Assembly (NCBI GenBank): GCA_965198825.1
Contig: CBDAQB010000001.1
Coordinates: forward strand, 186,001 to 250,000
DNA from: BOG-908 sp965198825
GTDB taxonomy: Bacteria > Pseudomonadota > Alphaproteobacteria > Acetobacterales > Acetobacteraceae
DNA: 64,000 nucleotides
Reading direction: 5' to 3'
Part shown: piece by piece, positions 1 through 9,010 of the stretch
How positions within the stretch are numbered: position 1 is the stretch's first letter
Layout of the letters: every line of letters starts with the position of its first letter
The notes under the pieces: generated by a model
What the model saw: only the letters and a program-made list of their open reading frames with translations
What the model was told of the DNA's origin: nothing
The model's database searches: none
Program-made: the position numbers and the translations under genes

Positions 1-753
1 CCCGCGGTTGACCAGAACCGCGCCGAAGCCGTGCGCCGTACGGAGCCAGCGGGCCGCGGCCGCGAGCTTGTCATGAGTGGACACGCTCATACCCGTGACG
101 CTTTCGACGTCGCGCTGGCTCGGCACGATGACATCCGCGCCGGCGTAGCGGTCGTAATGGGTGCCGCGTGGGGAGACGACCACCGGCCGCGTTGCCGCCC
201 GGGCGGCCTCGATGATCTTAGGTGCCACGTCGCCTGCGAGGACACCCTTGCCGTAATCCGACAGGACGGTGACGCTGGTTGCAGCCAGCGCGTCCCCAGC
301 GATGCGCAGCATCCGCTCTGCGAGCTTGGCGTGTATCGGCCCCTGGGTCTCCTGGTCGGACCGCAGCAACTGCTGGCCGCGGGCGATGAACCGCGTCTTG
401 ACCGTCGTGCACCGGCCACCTTGGACGAGAAGCCAAGGCTCCACGTTCGGCTGGCCGCCAATCAGTCCGGTGAGATCGGACCCGGCCTGATCGTCGCCCA
501 CGACAGAAACGAACGCCACGGCGGCACCGAGCGCCGTGAGGTTCCGCACCACGTTTCCGGCGCCGCCGGGCAGGGCGAGCTCGCGCTCGGCCGAGAGGAT
601 CGGGACCGGCGCTTCGGGGCTGATGCGCGAAACGGAGCCGAAAACATAACGATCGAGCATGGCATCGCCCATGACCAGCACGCTGGCGCGTGCCAGTTTC
701 GGGATGGCGTCCGCCAGATCGGCCTCCGGCGTCGCAGCCTGCTCACGACTCAT
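1..753 (-). CDS. hldE: D-glycero-beta-D-manno-heptose-7-phosphate kinase (HldE/RfaE kinase domain), 3' end outside window
   Basis: A PfkB-type sugar kinase that phosphorylates heptose 7-phosphate at C1 in the ADP-heptose route for LPS inner core. Translation of the complement from ATG at 753 is open to base 1 (251 codons) and gives family landmarks: GDAMLDRY near residue 30, the substrate-binding GGAGNVVRN, and SDYGKGVLAGD in the middle. The reading frame has no stop inside the window, so the C-terminal part is missing; a fused adenylyltransferase domain (bifunctional HldE) or a lone kinase (HldA/RfaE1) cannot be told apart here. It lies 101 bp downstream of the OmpA-domain lipoprotein on the same strand. 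A long open frame on the opposite strand is a shadow of this gene. Confidence 0.93.
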   Translation of the reverse strand, partial: MSREQAATPEADLADAIPKLARASVLVMGDAMLDRYVFGSVSRISPEAPVPILSAERELALPGGAGNVVRNLTALGAAVAFVSVVGDDQAGSDLTGLIGGQPNVEPWLLVQGGRCTTVKTRFIARGQQLLRSDQETQGPIHAKLAERMLRIAGDALAATSVTVLSDYGKGVLAGDVAPKIIEAARAATRPVVVSPRGTHYDRYAGADVIVPSQRDVESVTGMSVSTHDKLAAAARWLRTAHGFGAVLVNRG

Positions 754-854
754 CTTTCCATCCGTATCGGCGGTCTATGTGCAGTGCAAGAGAAGACGTG
801 GTTCCTAGAGCTCAATGGATAGGAGATAAGTCACCGGTGGCAGGGCCGCTGCCC

Positions 855-1775
855 TCAGGGGACGATCTTTACCTCGGCGCCCCTGCCGAACGCATAAGAT
901 GCGAGCCGGATGGATGCCGGCGGTACATGCAGCGACGCGAACCCATCTGCCACGGCTTTGGCCCGCTTCAGACCTAGGTCGATCGCCGCTGCCTGGCCGT
1001 CCGGTGTGTCCGAAACCGCTTCGCCCAGCCCGGTGATGTCCAACCGTTTGCCATGACTGTCGATGACGATCTGCCGCAAGGTGGACATTTGCGACTGACG
1101 CAACACGGCCTCCCCAGGCAGAAAGAGGATATCGGTGCCGCGCAACGCTGCAGGAAGGTGCGGCGGGGTCGGCGGCGGCGGAGTTGGCGCCGGCTCGGCC
1201 GGTAGTCCCTCGAAGGTCGCCGGCGCTGGCGGGGCTACCGGGATGGCTGCCGAACCAGCGTCATCGATCGGGGTCCCGACCAGGAACACAGGAGCATCGG
1301 CTGGTGCCGCCGGTGGTGCCGCCGCCGGCGCAGCAGGCGGAGCATCGGCTGTCGGCAGGCTCGCCTGGATTGCGGGCGCCGCTCCGCCGGTGGCCGCAGG
1401 CGCGTTGGCTTCTACGCCGCCAGCCGGGCCGGGCGTTCCGGCGGGCGGCTTGGCTGCCACAGTCTTGCCCGGGGTTGGCGGTTGCGTCGCTTCGATCGGC
1501 GAGTGGGCAGCGACTCGCTCTGTCCTGTCACGCTCCGCGAACAACTGCTCCTGCAGCGAGGTGCGGTAGGCGGCATTCGGCACGGTCGGCTTGGCGGGGA
1601 CGGTCACGAGTTTCGGATAGGGCATCCCAGCGCCAGGCGGTGGCGGCCTCTGCGCCGCGATTTCGCCGCCTTCCAGGTCGTGGAACCAGCTGACAGGCGT
1701 GTCGAGCGGACTGCCGCCGCCACAACCAGCCAGCAGCAGAACGGCCGCTACCGGCCAGGCCAATCGGATCGACAT
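855..1775 (-). CDS. Proline/alanine-rich lipoprotein with C-terminal OmpA-like domain
   Basis: A 306-residue predicted outer-membrane or periplasmic lipoprotein. The chosen ATG gives MSIRLAWPVAAVLLLAGC, a short lipoprotein signal with lipobox LAGC (lipidated Cys18). The open frame continues upstream to 2066, but that would overlap phaC and bury the signal peptide. Residues about 60-200 are low-complexity Pro/Ala, a likely periplasm-spanning linker. The last 100 residues resemble an OmpA/Pal peptidoglycan-binding fold: DILFLPGEAVL, then DITGLGEA, then LGLKRAKAVADGF and SIRLASYAFG. The family's usual Asp/Arg peptidoglycan contacts are only partly recognisable, so binding is inferred. It is divergent from phaC, with a 152-bp intergenic region. 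Confidence 0.8.
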   Translation of the reverse strand: MSIRLAWPVAAVLLLAGCGGGSPLDTPVSWFHDLEGGEIAAQRPPPPGAGMPYPKLVTVPAKPTVPNAAYRTSLQEQLFAERDRTERVAAHSPIEATQPPTPGKTVAAKPPAGTPGPAGGVEANAPAATGGAAPAIQASLPTADAPPAAPAAAPPAAPADAPVFLVGTPIDDAGSAAIPVAPPAPATFEGLPAEPAPTPPPPTPPHLPAALRGTDILFLPGEAVLRQSQMSTLRQIVIDSHGKRLDITGLGEAVSDTPDGQAAAIDLGLKRAKAVADGFASLHVPPASIRLASYAFGRGAEVKIVP

Positions 1776-1927
1776 ACAAACGGGGGCGAACGCTTGCTGC
1801 GAGGACCGCCCAACCCCAGTTTCATGATAAGTATCAGGCATAAAGCCGGCGCCTCCCGAGCGACGCTTCCGTCTAGCCGACAGGCCAAGATCGAACCAGC
1901 CCGGGCGGTAAAAAAGGATTTCAGGAA

Positions 1928-3724
1928 ATGGCCGACACTCTCCCCCCGGAAAATGGCATGCGCCTACCAGATCCCCAGGTGCTCGGGCGCTCCATGGCGG
2001 ACATCGCTGAGCGGTCCCAGCGCATCGTTGCCGATTGGCTGGAGCGCCAGGGCAGGACAACGCCAACGGCCGATCCGCTCAACATCGGCCGCGCCTTCAT
2101 GGAAATGACCACACGCCTGATGGCCAACCCCGCGCAACTCATGCAGGCGCAGATCGGCTTTTGGCAGGACTACATGACGCTTTGGCAGAACACCACGCGC
2201 CGCATCATGGGCATGGACAGTGCGCCGGTGATCCAGGCGGATCCCAAGGACAAGCGGTTCCGCGACAGCGCCTGGCAGCAAAGCGAAGTTTTTGATTTCA
2301 TCAAGCAAAGCTACCTGCTGTCTGCCCGCTATGTGCACGATGTCGTCGGCCACGTTGACGGACTTGATTCCAAGACGGCGAAGAAGATCGACTTCTACAG
2401 CCGCCAGTTCACCGATGCGATGAGCCCCAGCAACTTCCTGATGACCAATCCGGAGGTGCTACGCCGAACCGCTGAAACGGGCGGCGAAAACCTCATACGC
2501 GGCCTGAACAATCTTCTGGCCGACCTCGAACGCGGCCGCGGCAAGCTGACGATCCGCATGACCGACATGGATGCTTTCAAGGTCGGTGAAAACATTGGCG
2601 TGTCGCCTGGCAAGATCGTGTTCCAGAACGAGCTGATGCAGCTGATACAATATAGTCCCTCGACCGAGACTGTCCTGAAACGTCCGCTTCTCATTCTGCC
2701 GCCCTGGATCAACAAGTTCTACATTCTCGACCTTCGCCCCAAGAACAGCTTCGTGCGCTACGCAGTCAGCCAGGGCCACACCGTTTTCATGGTATCCTGG
2801 GTCAACCCAGACGAGCGTTTGGCCGACGCTGGTTTCGACACTTACATGACCAGCGGCGTGTTCGCGGCTCTTGATGCGATTGAAAAAGCCACCGGCGAGC
2901 GCGAAGTCGATGCTATCGGCTACTGCCTGGGAGGCACGCTGCTCGCCTCCACCCTGGCCTGGATGGCAAAGCGGGACGATCATCGGATCAGCACGGCGAC
3001 CTTCTTCGTGGCCCTTCTCGATTTCGAGGAAGCCGGCGAACTTGGCGTGTTTATCGACGAAGAACAACTGCAGGCCATGGAAGAGCGTATGGAGGAGAAG
3101 GGCTTTCTCGAAGGCTCGGACATGTCCACCACCTTCAACATGCTGCGCGCCAACGACCTGATCTGGTCCTTCGTCGTCAATAACTACCTGCTCGGCAACG
3201 AGCCGTTTCCATTCGACCTGCTCTATTGGAATGCCGATTCCACACGCATGCCGGCACGCATGCACAGCTTCTATTTACGCAACATGTATCAGCAGAACCT
3301 GCTGTCGAAGCCGTGTGGCATCACGCTCGCCGGGGAGCAGCTCGATCTTTCGAAGATCACCGTCCCTGCCTACTTCCTCTCCACGCGGGAGGACCATATC
3401 GCCCCCTGGCGGTCCACCTACAAAGGCACGCAGTTGCTGGGCGGAACGAAGCGTTTCGTGCTTGCGGCTTCCGGCCACATCGCCGGCGTGGTCAACCCAC
3501 CCGACGGTGGCAAATACAACCACTGGGTGAACGATAACCTTCCCGCCGATCCGCAGGCCTGGCTGGATGGTGCAACGGAACTCGCCGGTTCGTGGTGGTC
3601 GGACTGGCACCGCTGGGTCGTCGGCAAATCCCCGGAAATGATTCCAGCCAGGGTGCCAGGCGAGGGCGGACTGCCTATTATCGAGGATGCACCTGGAAGT
3701 TACGTGAGAGTACAAGCCGTCTAG
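1928..3724 (+). CDS. phaC: Class I poly(R)-hydroxyalkanoate synthase PhaC
   Basis: Polymerises (R)-3-hydroxyacyl-CoA into polyhydroxyalkanoate on the granule surface. The 598-residue length fits class I synthases. The alpha/beta-hydrolase core carries the lipase-like box GYCLGG with nucleophile Cys333, the Asp in STREDHIAPW (Asp489) and the His in AASGHIAGV (His517), so the full catalytic triad is present. An N-terminal PhaC_N-type segment starts around residue 100. The start is the ATG preceded by AAGGA about 9 nt upstream. No phaB, phaR or phasin gene adjoins it; a thiolase lies 55 kb away at 58.3 kb. Confidence 0.97.
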   Translation: MADTLPPENGMRLPDPQVLGRSMADIAERSQRIVADWLERQGRTTPTADPLNIGRAFMEMTTRLMANPAQLMQAQIGFWQDYMTLWQNTTRRIMGMDSAPVIQADPKDKRFRDSAWQQSEVFDFIKQSYLLSARYVHDVVGHVDGLDSKTAKKIDFYSRQFTDAMSPSNFLMTNPEVLRRTAETGGENLIRGLNNLLADLERGRGKLTIRMTDMDAFKVGENIGVSPGKIVFQNELMQLIQYSPSTETVLKRPLLILPPWINKFYILDLRPKNSFVRYAVSQGHTVFMVSWVNPDERLADAGFDTYMTSGVFAALDAIEKATGEREVDAIGYCLGGTLLASTLAWMAKRDDHRISTATFFVALLDFEEAGELGVFIDEEQLQAMEERMEEKGFLEGSDMSTTFNMLRANDLIWSFVVNNYLLGNEPFPFDLLYWNADSTRMPARMHSFYLRNMYQQNLLSKPCGITLAGEQLDLSKITVPAYFLSTREDHIAPWRSTYKGTQLLGGTKRFVLAASGHIAGVVNPPDGGKYNHWVNDNLPADPQAWLDGATELAGSWWSDWHRWVVGKSPEMIPARVPGEGGLPIIEDAPGSYVRVQAV

Positions 3725-3818
3725 GTTGGTGTCTGCTTGCAACACTTCAGACACATGCGACGTTTAAACTAGGAGATCAAAGCGCCGCATGGCGGCCGCT
3801 CTAAAAGGAGATTGGGTG

Positions 3819-4217
3819 ATGATCAGGGTTCTGAAAGGCCTGGCAGGCGTAGCCCTCTTGGCAGGCGCCTGCGCGCTTCCGCACGCAGCCGAAGCGTGGT
3901 GGGGCGGAGTGGTCATTGCGCCGCCGATCGTGGTGGCACCTCCGCTGGTTTATTACCCGCCGCCGGCCTACTACCCGCCCCCGGCTTACGGCTATGCTCC
4001 CCAGCCGTATGGCTACGCACCACCAGCCAACTACTCCCCGGCGCCGGCTTTGACCCCTGAGCAGTCACAGGCCGAAGCGCAGCGTCAGGCCAGCCTGCCT
4101 TATGGGCGAACCTGCTACGCCGGCTTCTATACCTGCGCAGCGCCCGCCAACACGCATGTCGGCACGGGTTGCTCATGCCCCGGTCTCGGTGCGCCCTCCT
4201 ACGGCACCGTAAACTGA
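3819..4217 (+). CDS. Small secreted Pro/Tyr-rich protein
   Basis: A 132-residue protein of unknown function. The N-terminus MIRVLKGLAGVALLAGACAL is a signal peptide with a likely AEA cleavage site, followed by WWGG. The mature part has a Pro/Tyr repeat region (YYPPPAYYPPPAYGYAP) at about residues 45-75, then a C-terminal part with four cysteines in TCYAGFYTC and GCSCPG spacing that could form disulfides. An in-frame ATG exists 30 nt upstream, but AAAAGGAG at 3803-3810 sits ideally for the ATG at 3819. Similar PP-rich small exported proteins are common in Acetobacteraceae. Confidence 0.7.
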   Translation: MIRVLKGLAGVALLAGACALPHAAEAWWGGVVIAPPIVVAPPLVYYPPPAYYPPPAYGYAPQPYGYAPPANYSPAPALTPEQSQAEAQRQASLPYGRTCYAGFYTCAAPANTHVGTGCSCPGLGAPSYGTVN

Positions 4218-4233
4218 AGCGGCGACGGGCCCC

Positions 4234-4695
4234 TCACCCTCGCCCGCGGTAAGGCGGCACCCCCTGATCAGGCAGCCAAAGGCCGGCAGGGGGTGCACTC
4301 GTCTGCCAGAAAACGTCGATTGGAATGCCGCCTCTTGGATACCAATAGGCGCCGATACGCAGCCACACGGGCGACAGAAGATCCACGAGCCGCTTAGCGA
4401 TTGCCAGCGTACAATCCTCATGAAATGCACCGTGGTTCCGGAAGCTGCCCAAGAACAGCTTGAGTGATTTGCTTTCCACGATTGTCTGATCCGGCACATA
4501 GTCGATCACGATGTGAGCAAAATCAGGTTGCCCGGTCATTGGGCAAAGCGAGGTAAATTCGGGTGCGGTGAAACGCACAAGGTAATGTTCGCCGGGATGG
4601 GGCGATGGCGCCTTTTCGAGACAAGCATCGCCCGGGCTCGTGGGAAACACAGTCGGGCTGCCGAGTTGCGTCAGCCCAGACGGATCGGAACTCAC
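4234..4695 (-). CDS. queF: NADPH-dependent 7-cyano-7-deazaguanine reductase QueF
   Basis: Reduces preQ0 to preQ1 in queuosine biosynthesis. It is the short unimodular type. From GTG at 4695 (153 residues) the nucleophile motif FTSLCPMTGQPD places Cys51 and Asp58 seven residues apart, as in characterised QueF, followed by the NADPH-binding motif ESKSLKLFLGSFRNHGAFHE. The GTG start gives the usual family beginning (SGLTQLG). An ATG at 4770 would add 25 unlikely residues and overlap tgt by 32 nt. It is the last gene of VOC-queA-tgt-queF, so preQ1 supply and its tRNA insertion are encoded together. Confidence 0.93.
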   Translation of the reverse strand: MSSDPSGLTQLGSPTVFPTSPGDACLEKAPSPHPGEHYLVRFTAPEFTSLCPMTGQPDFAHIVIDYVPDQTIVESKSLKLFLGSFRNHGAFHEDCTLAIAKRLVDLLSPVWLRIGAYWYPRGGIPIDVFWQTSAPPAGLWLPDQGVPPYRGRG

Positions 4696-4738
4696 CCTGC
4701 ACAGCCCAACAAGAAGGTTGGTATAGTCATTGGCGCGG

Positions 4739-5878
4739 TCATAGTGGTGCCTCCAGCTTCTCTGGCCCATGAGCAAGCCAACCGTCCCGCACCTCGGCTG
4801 CATGAGCAATAAATCGACCTCCAAGGATCGCGGCGCGCATGCCTCGCATCAGCGCCTGATAATAGCCGATATTGTGCCACGTCAGCAGCATCGGGCCCAG
4901 CATCTCCTCGCACCGGAATAAATGATGCAGGTAGGCTCTGCTATGTCGCGTGCAGGCCGGACAGCTGCATGATGGGTCCAGCGGCGCGGGGTCAGCCGCA
5001 TGGCGGGCGTTTCGGAGGTTAAGCACCCCCTGGCTGGTGTAGGCGCGTCCGGTGCGTCCGGCGCGCGTCGGCATCACGCAGTCGAACATGTCCACGCCCC
5101 GCTCAACGCCTCCTAGCAAATCGTCCGGCGTGCCGACCCCCATCAGATAGCGAGGCTGAGTCGCGGGCAGATGCGGCACGGTGCAATCAAGCGTTTCGAA
5201 CATCGCCGTTTGGCCCTCGCCAACGGCGAGTCCGCCAATGGCATAGCCATCAAACCCGATCCCTTTCAGAGCCTCCGCCGAGACCGCTCGCAAATCCGGA
5301 TAGATCCCGCCCTGAACGATGCCGAACAGCGCATAGCCTTCCCGTATTACGAAGGCTGCCCGGCACCGCGCGGCCCAGCGCATGGAGAGCGCCATCGAGC
5401 TTTCGGCCTGTGCGTGTGTCGCAGGAAAAGCCGTGCATTCATCGAGCACCATCGTGACCGTAGCATCGAGCTGATGCTGGATTTGCATGGCTCTCTCGGG
5501 GGTCAACCGGTGCTTGGTGCCGTCGAGATGCGAGCGGAACGTGACCCCGTCCTCATCCAGAGTGCGCAGCTTGTCGAGCGACATGATCTGGAAACCACCG
5601 GAGTCCGTCAGGATGGGGCCCGGCCAGTCCATAAAGCGGTGGAGGCCTCCCATCGCCTCTACCCGGTCGGCGCCAGGGCGGAGCATCAGATGATAGGTGT
5701 TGCCAAGGACAACACTGGCGCCGGTTGAACGAACTGCATCCGCCGTCATGGCCTTCACGGTCGCCGCAGTTCCGACAGGCATGAACACCGGCGTCTGGAC
5801 GGTCCCGTGCGCTGTGCTCAGGGTGCCTGCGCGAGCGGCGCCATCGACCGCTTCCTGAGCCCACCTAAAGCTGGTCAT
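4739..5878 (-). CDS. tgt: tRNA-guanine transglycosylase (bacterial Tgt)
   Basis: Exchanges guanine 34 for preQ1 in GUN-anticodon tRNAs. The 379-residue length is normal. DSGGFQIMSL holds the general acid/base Asp, FDCVMPTRAGRTGRAYT holds the nucleophile Asp and substrate loop, and the C-terminal CSCPAC followed by HHLF and WHN forms the structural zinc site. Its ATG overlaps the queA stop in an ATGA tetranucleotide (5875-5878), so the two are translationally coupled. Confidence 0.97.
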   Translation of the reverse strand: MTSFRWAQEAVDGAARAGTLSTAHGTVQTPVFMPVGTAATVKAMTADAVRSTGASVVLGNTYHLMLRPGADRVEAMGGLHRFMDWPGPILTDSGGFQIMSLDKLRTLDEDGVTFRSHLDGTKHRLTPERAMQIQHQLDATVTMVLDECTAFPATHAQAESSMALSMRWAARCRAAFVIREGYALFGIVQGGIYPDLRAVSAEALKGIGFDGYAIGGLAVGEGQTAMFETLDCTVPHLPATQPRYLMGVGTPDDLLGGVERGVDMFDCVMPTRAGRTGRAYTSQGVLNLRNARHAADPAPLDPSCSCPACTRHSRAYLHHLFRCEEMLGPMLLTWHNIGYYQALMRGMRAAILGGRFIAHAAEVRDGWLAHGPEKLEAPL

Positions 5879-6942
5879 GGCCGGCTCAATAATGTGGCAT
5901 CGCCGTAGGAGTAGAACCGATATTCTTCAGCAATGGCATGCGCGTAGGCTGCCTTCATCCGTTCGGTGCCGGCGAACGCGCACACCAGCATGAACAAGGT
6001 CGAGCGCGGCAGGTGAAAGTTTGTTAGCAGCAGATCGGCCGCCTGGAACTGATGGCCCGGGAGGATGAAAAGGTCGGTCGATCCGTCGAAAGGTTCGACC
6101 CTTCCGCCATCGTCGCACGCCGCTTCCAGCAGCCGCAGGCTCGTGGTGCCCACGGCGACGATGCGGCCCCCGCTTGCTCGTGCCGCGTTGATGGCTTCCG
6201 CCGCTTCCGTGCTGACAAGCCCGCGCTCTGTGTGGATGCGGTGATCGGACACAAGGTCGCTGCGCATGGGCAGAAAAGTCCCGGCGCCGACGTGAAGCGT
6301 CAGCGTGACACGGCCCACTCCTGCCTTATCGAGGCGGCGAAGCAGGGCAGGGGTGAAATGCAGCCCTGCGGTCGGCGCTGCCACCGCGCCAGCCTGAGCG
6401 GCGAAGATCGTCTGGTAGTCATCGGCGTCCTCGCTTGTCGGCCCCGCCGGCCGGTCGATGTAGGGCGGCAACGCCAGCGCCCCGGCCCGGTGCAGTGCCT
6501 CCAAAAACGCCTCACCTTTGAGGGAAAACCGCAGTCTGACGCTGCCGCCATCTTCGAGGGCCGTGACTATCGCTTCGAACCCAGCGGCTCCCTCGATGTG
6601 AAGCGTGTCTCCGACACGCAGCCGCCGCGCATTGCGGGCAAGCGCATGCCAGCTTCCATCGGCCAGCGGCTGGTCAAGCGTGATGCCAATCCGCGCATCG
6701 CCCCGCATAGCCGAGAGTTGGGCCGGAATGACCCGGGTGTCATTCGCAACCAGCAGATCGCCGGGCCGGAGCAGTTCGGCCAGATCACCTATCGAACGGT
6801 CGGCAAGCGCCTCCCCGACCACCAGCAGACGGGCGGCATCCCTTGGCCTCGCGGGATGCTGAGCGATCCGGTCGGAAGGAAGGTGAAAATCGAAGTCGCT
6901 GGCAAGAAGTGCCGGAGTATCGGCTAGACCGGGCAAGGTCAC
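5875..6942 (-). CDS. queA: S-adenosylmethionine:tRNA ribosyltransferase-isomerase QueA
   Basis: Transfers the ribosyl group of SAM to preQ1-tRNA to make epoxyqueuosine. The 355-residue length is typical. Recognisable blocks are FDFHLPSDRIAQHPARPRD at the start, DTRVIPA, APTAGLHFTP in the centre, LHVGAGTFLP, and HQFQAADLLLTNFHLPRSTL with MLVCAFAG near the end. It overlaps the upstream VOC gene by 4 nt and tgt by 4 nt. The queG/queH epoxide reductase step is not in the window. Confidence 0.97.
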   Translation of the reverse strand: MTLPGLADTPALLASDFDFHLPSDRIAQHPARPRDAARLLVVGEALADRSIGDLAELLRPGDLLVANDTRVIPAQLSAMRGDARIGITLDQPLADGSWHALARNARRLRVGDTLHIEGAAGFEAIVTALEDGGSVRLRFSLKGEAFLEALHRAGALALPPYIDRPAGPTSEDADDYQTIFAAQAGAVAAPTAGLHFTPALLRRLDKAGVGRVTLTLHVGAGTFLPMRSDLVSDHRIHTERGLVSTEAAEAINAARASGGRIVAVGTTSLRLLEAACDDGGRVEPFDGSTDLFILPGHQFQAADLLLTNFHLPRSTLFMLVCAFAGTERMKAAYAHAIAEEYRFYSYGDATLLSRP

Positions 6943-7331
6943 GGAAGGTAGGAGGCAATCTCAATGAGGTTGCCGTCGGGATCCCGGCAGGTGACGCTGG
7001 CGATTTCGCCTAGCGCACCGATCGTGCGGGTCGGCCCATGCTCGATGGCGATCCCATGCGCATGGAGGTGGCCGATCGCCTCCTCGGGGCCGACTGCCGT
7101 GATGAAGCACAGCGCGTCGCTGCCCGGCCGCGCCGCTTTGCCGACTGTCCAGTCGAGGTCATCCGCCGCCCGCAGATTGATCTTCTGGCCGCCGAATTTC
7201 AGCGCGCACCGGCCCTCGGAGCCGAAATCCTCGCGCTCCATGCCTAGAACGCGCTCATACCAGGCGGCAGCGAGTTCGACGTCTGCGCAGGTCAGCACGA
7301 TGTGGTCGAGGCGATCGACAGTGAAGCGCAT
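6939..7331 (-). CDS. VOC (glyoxalase/bleomycin-resistance) superfamily protein
   Basis: A 130-residue vicinal-oxygen-chelate protein. The first beta-alpha-beta module begins with RLDHIVLTCADVELAAAWY, with His near residue 10 as a likely metal ligand, and the second ends in DPDGNLIEIASYL with the usual Glu ligand. The middle FGGQKINL is also typical of this family. The substrate cannot be deduced. It is the first gene of the queA-tgt-queF operon, with a 4-nt overlap to queA; no role in queuosine synthesis is known to me for this family, so co-transcription may be incidental. It is divergent from the FNT transporter gene. Confidence 0.88.
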   Translation of the reverse strand: MRFTVDRLDHIVLTCADVELAAAWYERVLGMEREDFGSEGRCALKFGGQKINLRAADDLDWTVGKAARPGSDALCFITAVGPEEAIGHLHAHGIAIEHGPTRTIGALGEIASVTCRDPDGNLIEIASYLP

Positions 7332-7498
7332 GGAGAACTCACGGTTTTCGTTTTCTTACAGGGCACCGGCAGCCAGGGGCAAGGAGGGCCTCTCCCAGGT
7401 TCAAGCCAGAATAGGAAACGGCGGCCAGGAGGCAGCGTTGCTCCAGCGATCGGCCTGGGAGCATCGGCATTTCAGACAAGAACGTCGGGGATCAAGAC

Positions 7499-8353
7499 TT
7501 GGCAGACCAGGAGCTAGGTGCCGCGTCTCCCCACCTGAACGAAGAAGAGCAAGGTCAGGCCGCCGCTCACGCATCGCCGCGTGCCCTGATCATCCATGAA
7601 ATCATTCGCGAGGAGGGCGAGGTTGGCTTGGGCCGCACCGCAGGCGCCCTTGCCTTTTCCGGCTTCGCCGCCGGCCTGTCGATGGGCTTCTCCTTTCTCA
7701 CCCAGGCGTTCCTACATGCGGGCCTGCCCGATGCGCCTTGGCGCCACCTGATCGACAGTGTCGGCTATAGCGTCGGCTTCGTCATCGTCATATTAGGGCG
7801 CCAGCAGCTGTTCACCGAAAGCACGTTGACTGCCGTGCTGCCCGTGCTCACCCGACGCGACTTCGAAACTGCGCTTCGCGCGCTCCGCCTCTGGATCATC
7901 GTGCTAACGACCAATCTGGCCGCTACCTGGGTCTTTGCGGCGGTGCTTCAGGTGCAAGGCGTGTTCGACCATCCTGTGCTGGCAGCGCTCGGGGAGATTT
8001 CGACCAGCGGCATGGCCGCCGCCTTCCTGCCCACCTTCATCAAAGCGCTGTTTGCAGGCTGGCTGATCGCCATGATGGTCTGGCTCCTCCCGAGCGCCCG
8101 CTCGGCGCGGTTGCTGATTGTGCTTCTGGTGACAAGCGTGGTGGCCATCGGCCGCCTCTCGCACATCATCGCCGGCTCGGTGGATGCCGCCTACGCTGTC
8201 CTGAGCGGCCTGGCCCCATTCAGCGACTACGTATGGAAGTTCCTGCTGCCTACCCTGCTCGGCAACACGGTAGGCGGTGTCGCGCTGGTGGCTGTGCTCA
8301 ACCATGCCGCCATCGTTCCGGAAATGGGCCTGCAGCAGGACGAGGCTGATTAG
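7499..8353 (+). CDS. Formate/nitrite transporter (FNT) family protein, YfdC-like
   Basis: An inner-membrane channel-type protein of 284 residues. A cytoplasmic N-terminal helix (ALIIHEIIREEGEVGL) is followed by six hydrophobic segments. The FNT hallmarks are FSGFAAGLSMGFSFL, the VGFVIVILGRQQLFTESTL loop and a late GNTVGGVALVAVLNHA. The sequence resembles the YfdC subgroup more than FocA or NirC, so the transported anion is unknown. The start is probably the TTG at 7499, since no ATG or GTG precedes the conserved N-terminus. It is followed on the same strand by the DUF4337 gene. Confidence 0.88.
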   Translation: MADQELGAASPHLNEEEQGQAAAHASPRALIIHEIIREEGEVGLGRTAGALAFSGFAAGLSMGFSFLTQAFLHAGLPDAPWRHLIDSVGYSVGFVIVILGRQQLFTESTLTAVLPVLTRRDFETALRALRLWIIVLTTNLAATWVFAAVLQVQGVFDHPVLAALGEISTSGMAAAFLPTFIKALFAGWLIAMMVWLLPSARSARLLIVLLVTSVVAIGRLSHIIAGSVDAAYAVLSGLAPFSDYVWKFLLPTLLGNTVGGVALVAVLNHAAIVPEMGLQQDEAD

Positions 8354-8437
8354 ACGAGAATGTTGCGATAGCGTGGTCAGAACATTAGGCTAGGGGCACC
8401 CCTGCTCCCCGGGGAAGAAGCACCGGAAGAGGCCGCC

Positions 8438-9007
8438 ATGACAGCGCACACCGCCCTGGAACACCAGGAGCACGCGGAGCACGCCGCACACTCCGGTGGC
8501 AACAAGCCGGCCTTATTGGTCGCGGTACTGGCGGCTCTGCTTGCCGTCTGCGAACAACGCGCCAAACACGCTGAGATCCGCCTGGAGGAAAGCTCCATCG
8601 GCGCTACCGACGCCTGGGGCCAGTATCAGGCGAAATCAACCCGCTCCATGATTGCCAAAGACCTGGCGGACGTGTTCGGCGCGACGCCCTCCACCACCGC
8701 GGATGACCGCGAAACCAAAATCATCCAGCGACTTCGTGACGATGCCGATCATTACGAGCATGGCAAAGACGGCAAGGATGCCATCGCGAAGCACGCCAAA
8801 GAGCTCGAGGAAGAACGCGATCACGCCATCGAGGAAACTCACGCCTATGACAACGCTGCCGCCGCCCTGGAGCTAGGGATCGTGCTGGCGACTGCTTCCG
8901 CTATTACCCAGTCTTCGAAGCTGCTGCTCTTTGCACTCTGCGTTGGCATCCTTGGGGTAGTGCTAGGAGTGCTTGGCTATGTCGCGCCAACGATCGCGGC
9001 GTTGTAG
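8438..9007 (+). CDS. DUF4337 family membrane protein
   Basis: A 189-residue protein. A His/Glu-rich cytoplasmic N-terminus is followed by a transmembrane segment (KPALLVAVLAALLAVCEQ, about residues 23-40). A charged, helical, probably coiled-coil middle (QRLRDDADHYEHGKDGKDA and following) leads to two closely spaced C-terminal transmembrane segments. This layout matches DUF4337 proteins, whose function is unknown. It has AAGAGG ahead of the ATG and ends just before a dispersed repeat. Confidence 0.82.
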   Translation: MTAHTALEHQEHAEHAAHSGGNKPALLVAVLAALLAVCEQRAKHAEIRLEESSIGATDAWGQYQAKSTRSMIAKDLADVFGATPSTTADDRETKIIQRLRDDADHYEHGKDGKDAIAKHAKELEEERDHAIEETHAYDNAAAALELGIVLATASAITQSSKLLLFALCVGILGVVLGVLGYVAPTIAAL

Positions 9008-9010
9008 AAA

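Noticed and set aside
31..822. 263-codon open frame on the plus strand at the left edge
   Set aside because: It is antisense to the heptose kinase frame, which has clear PfkB motifs; its composition (Arg/Gly/His-rich) is that of a GC-rich shadow.
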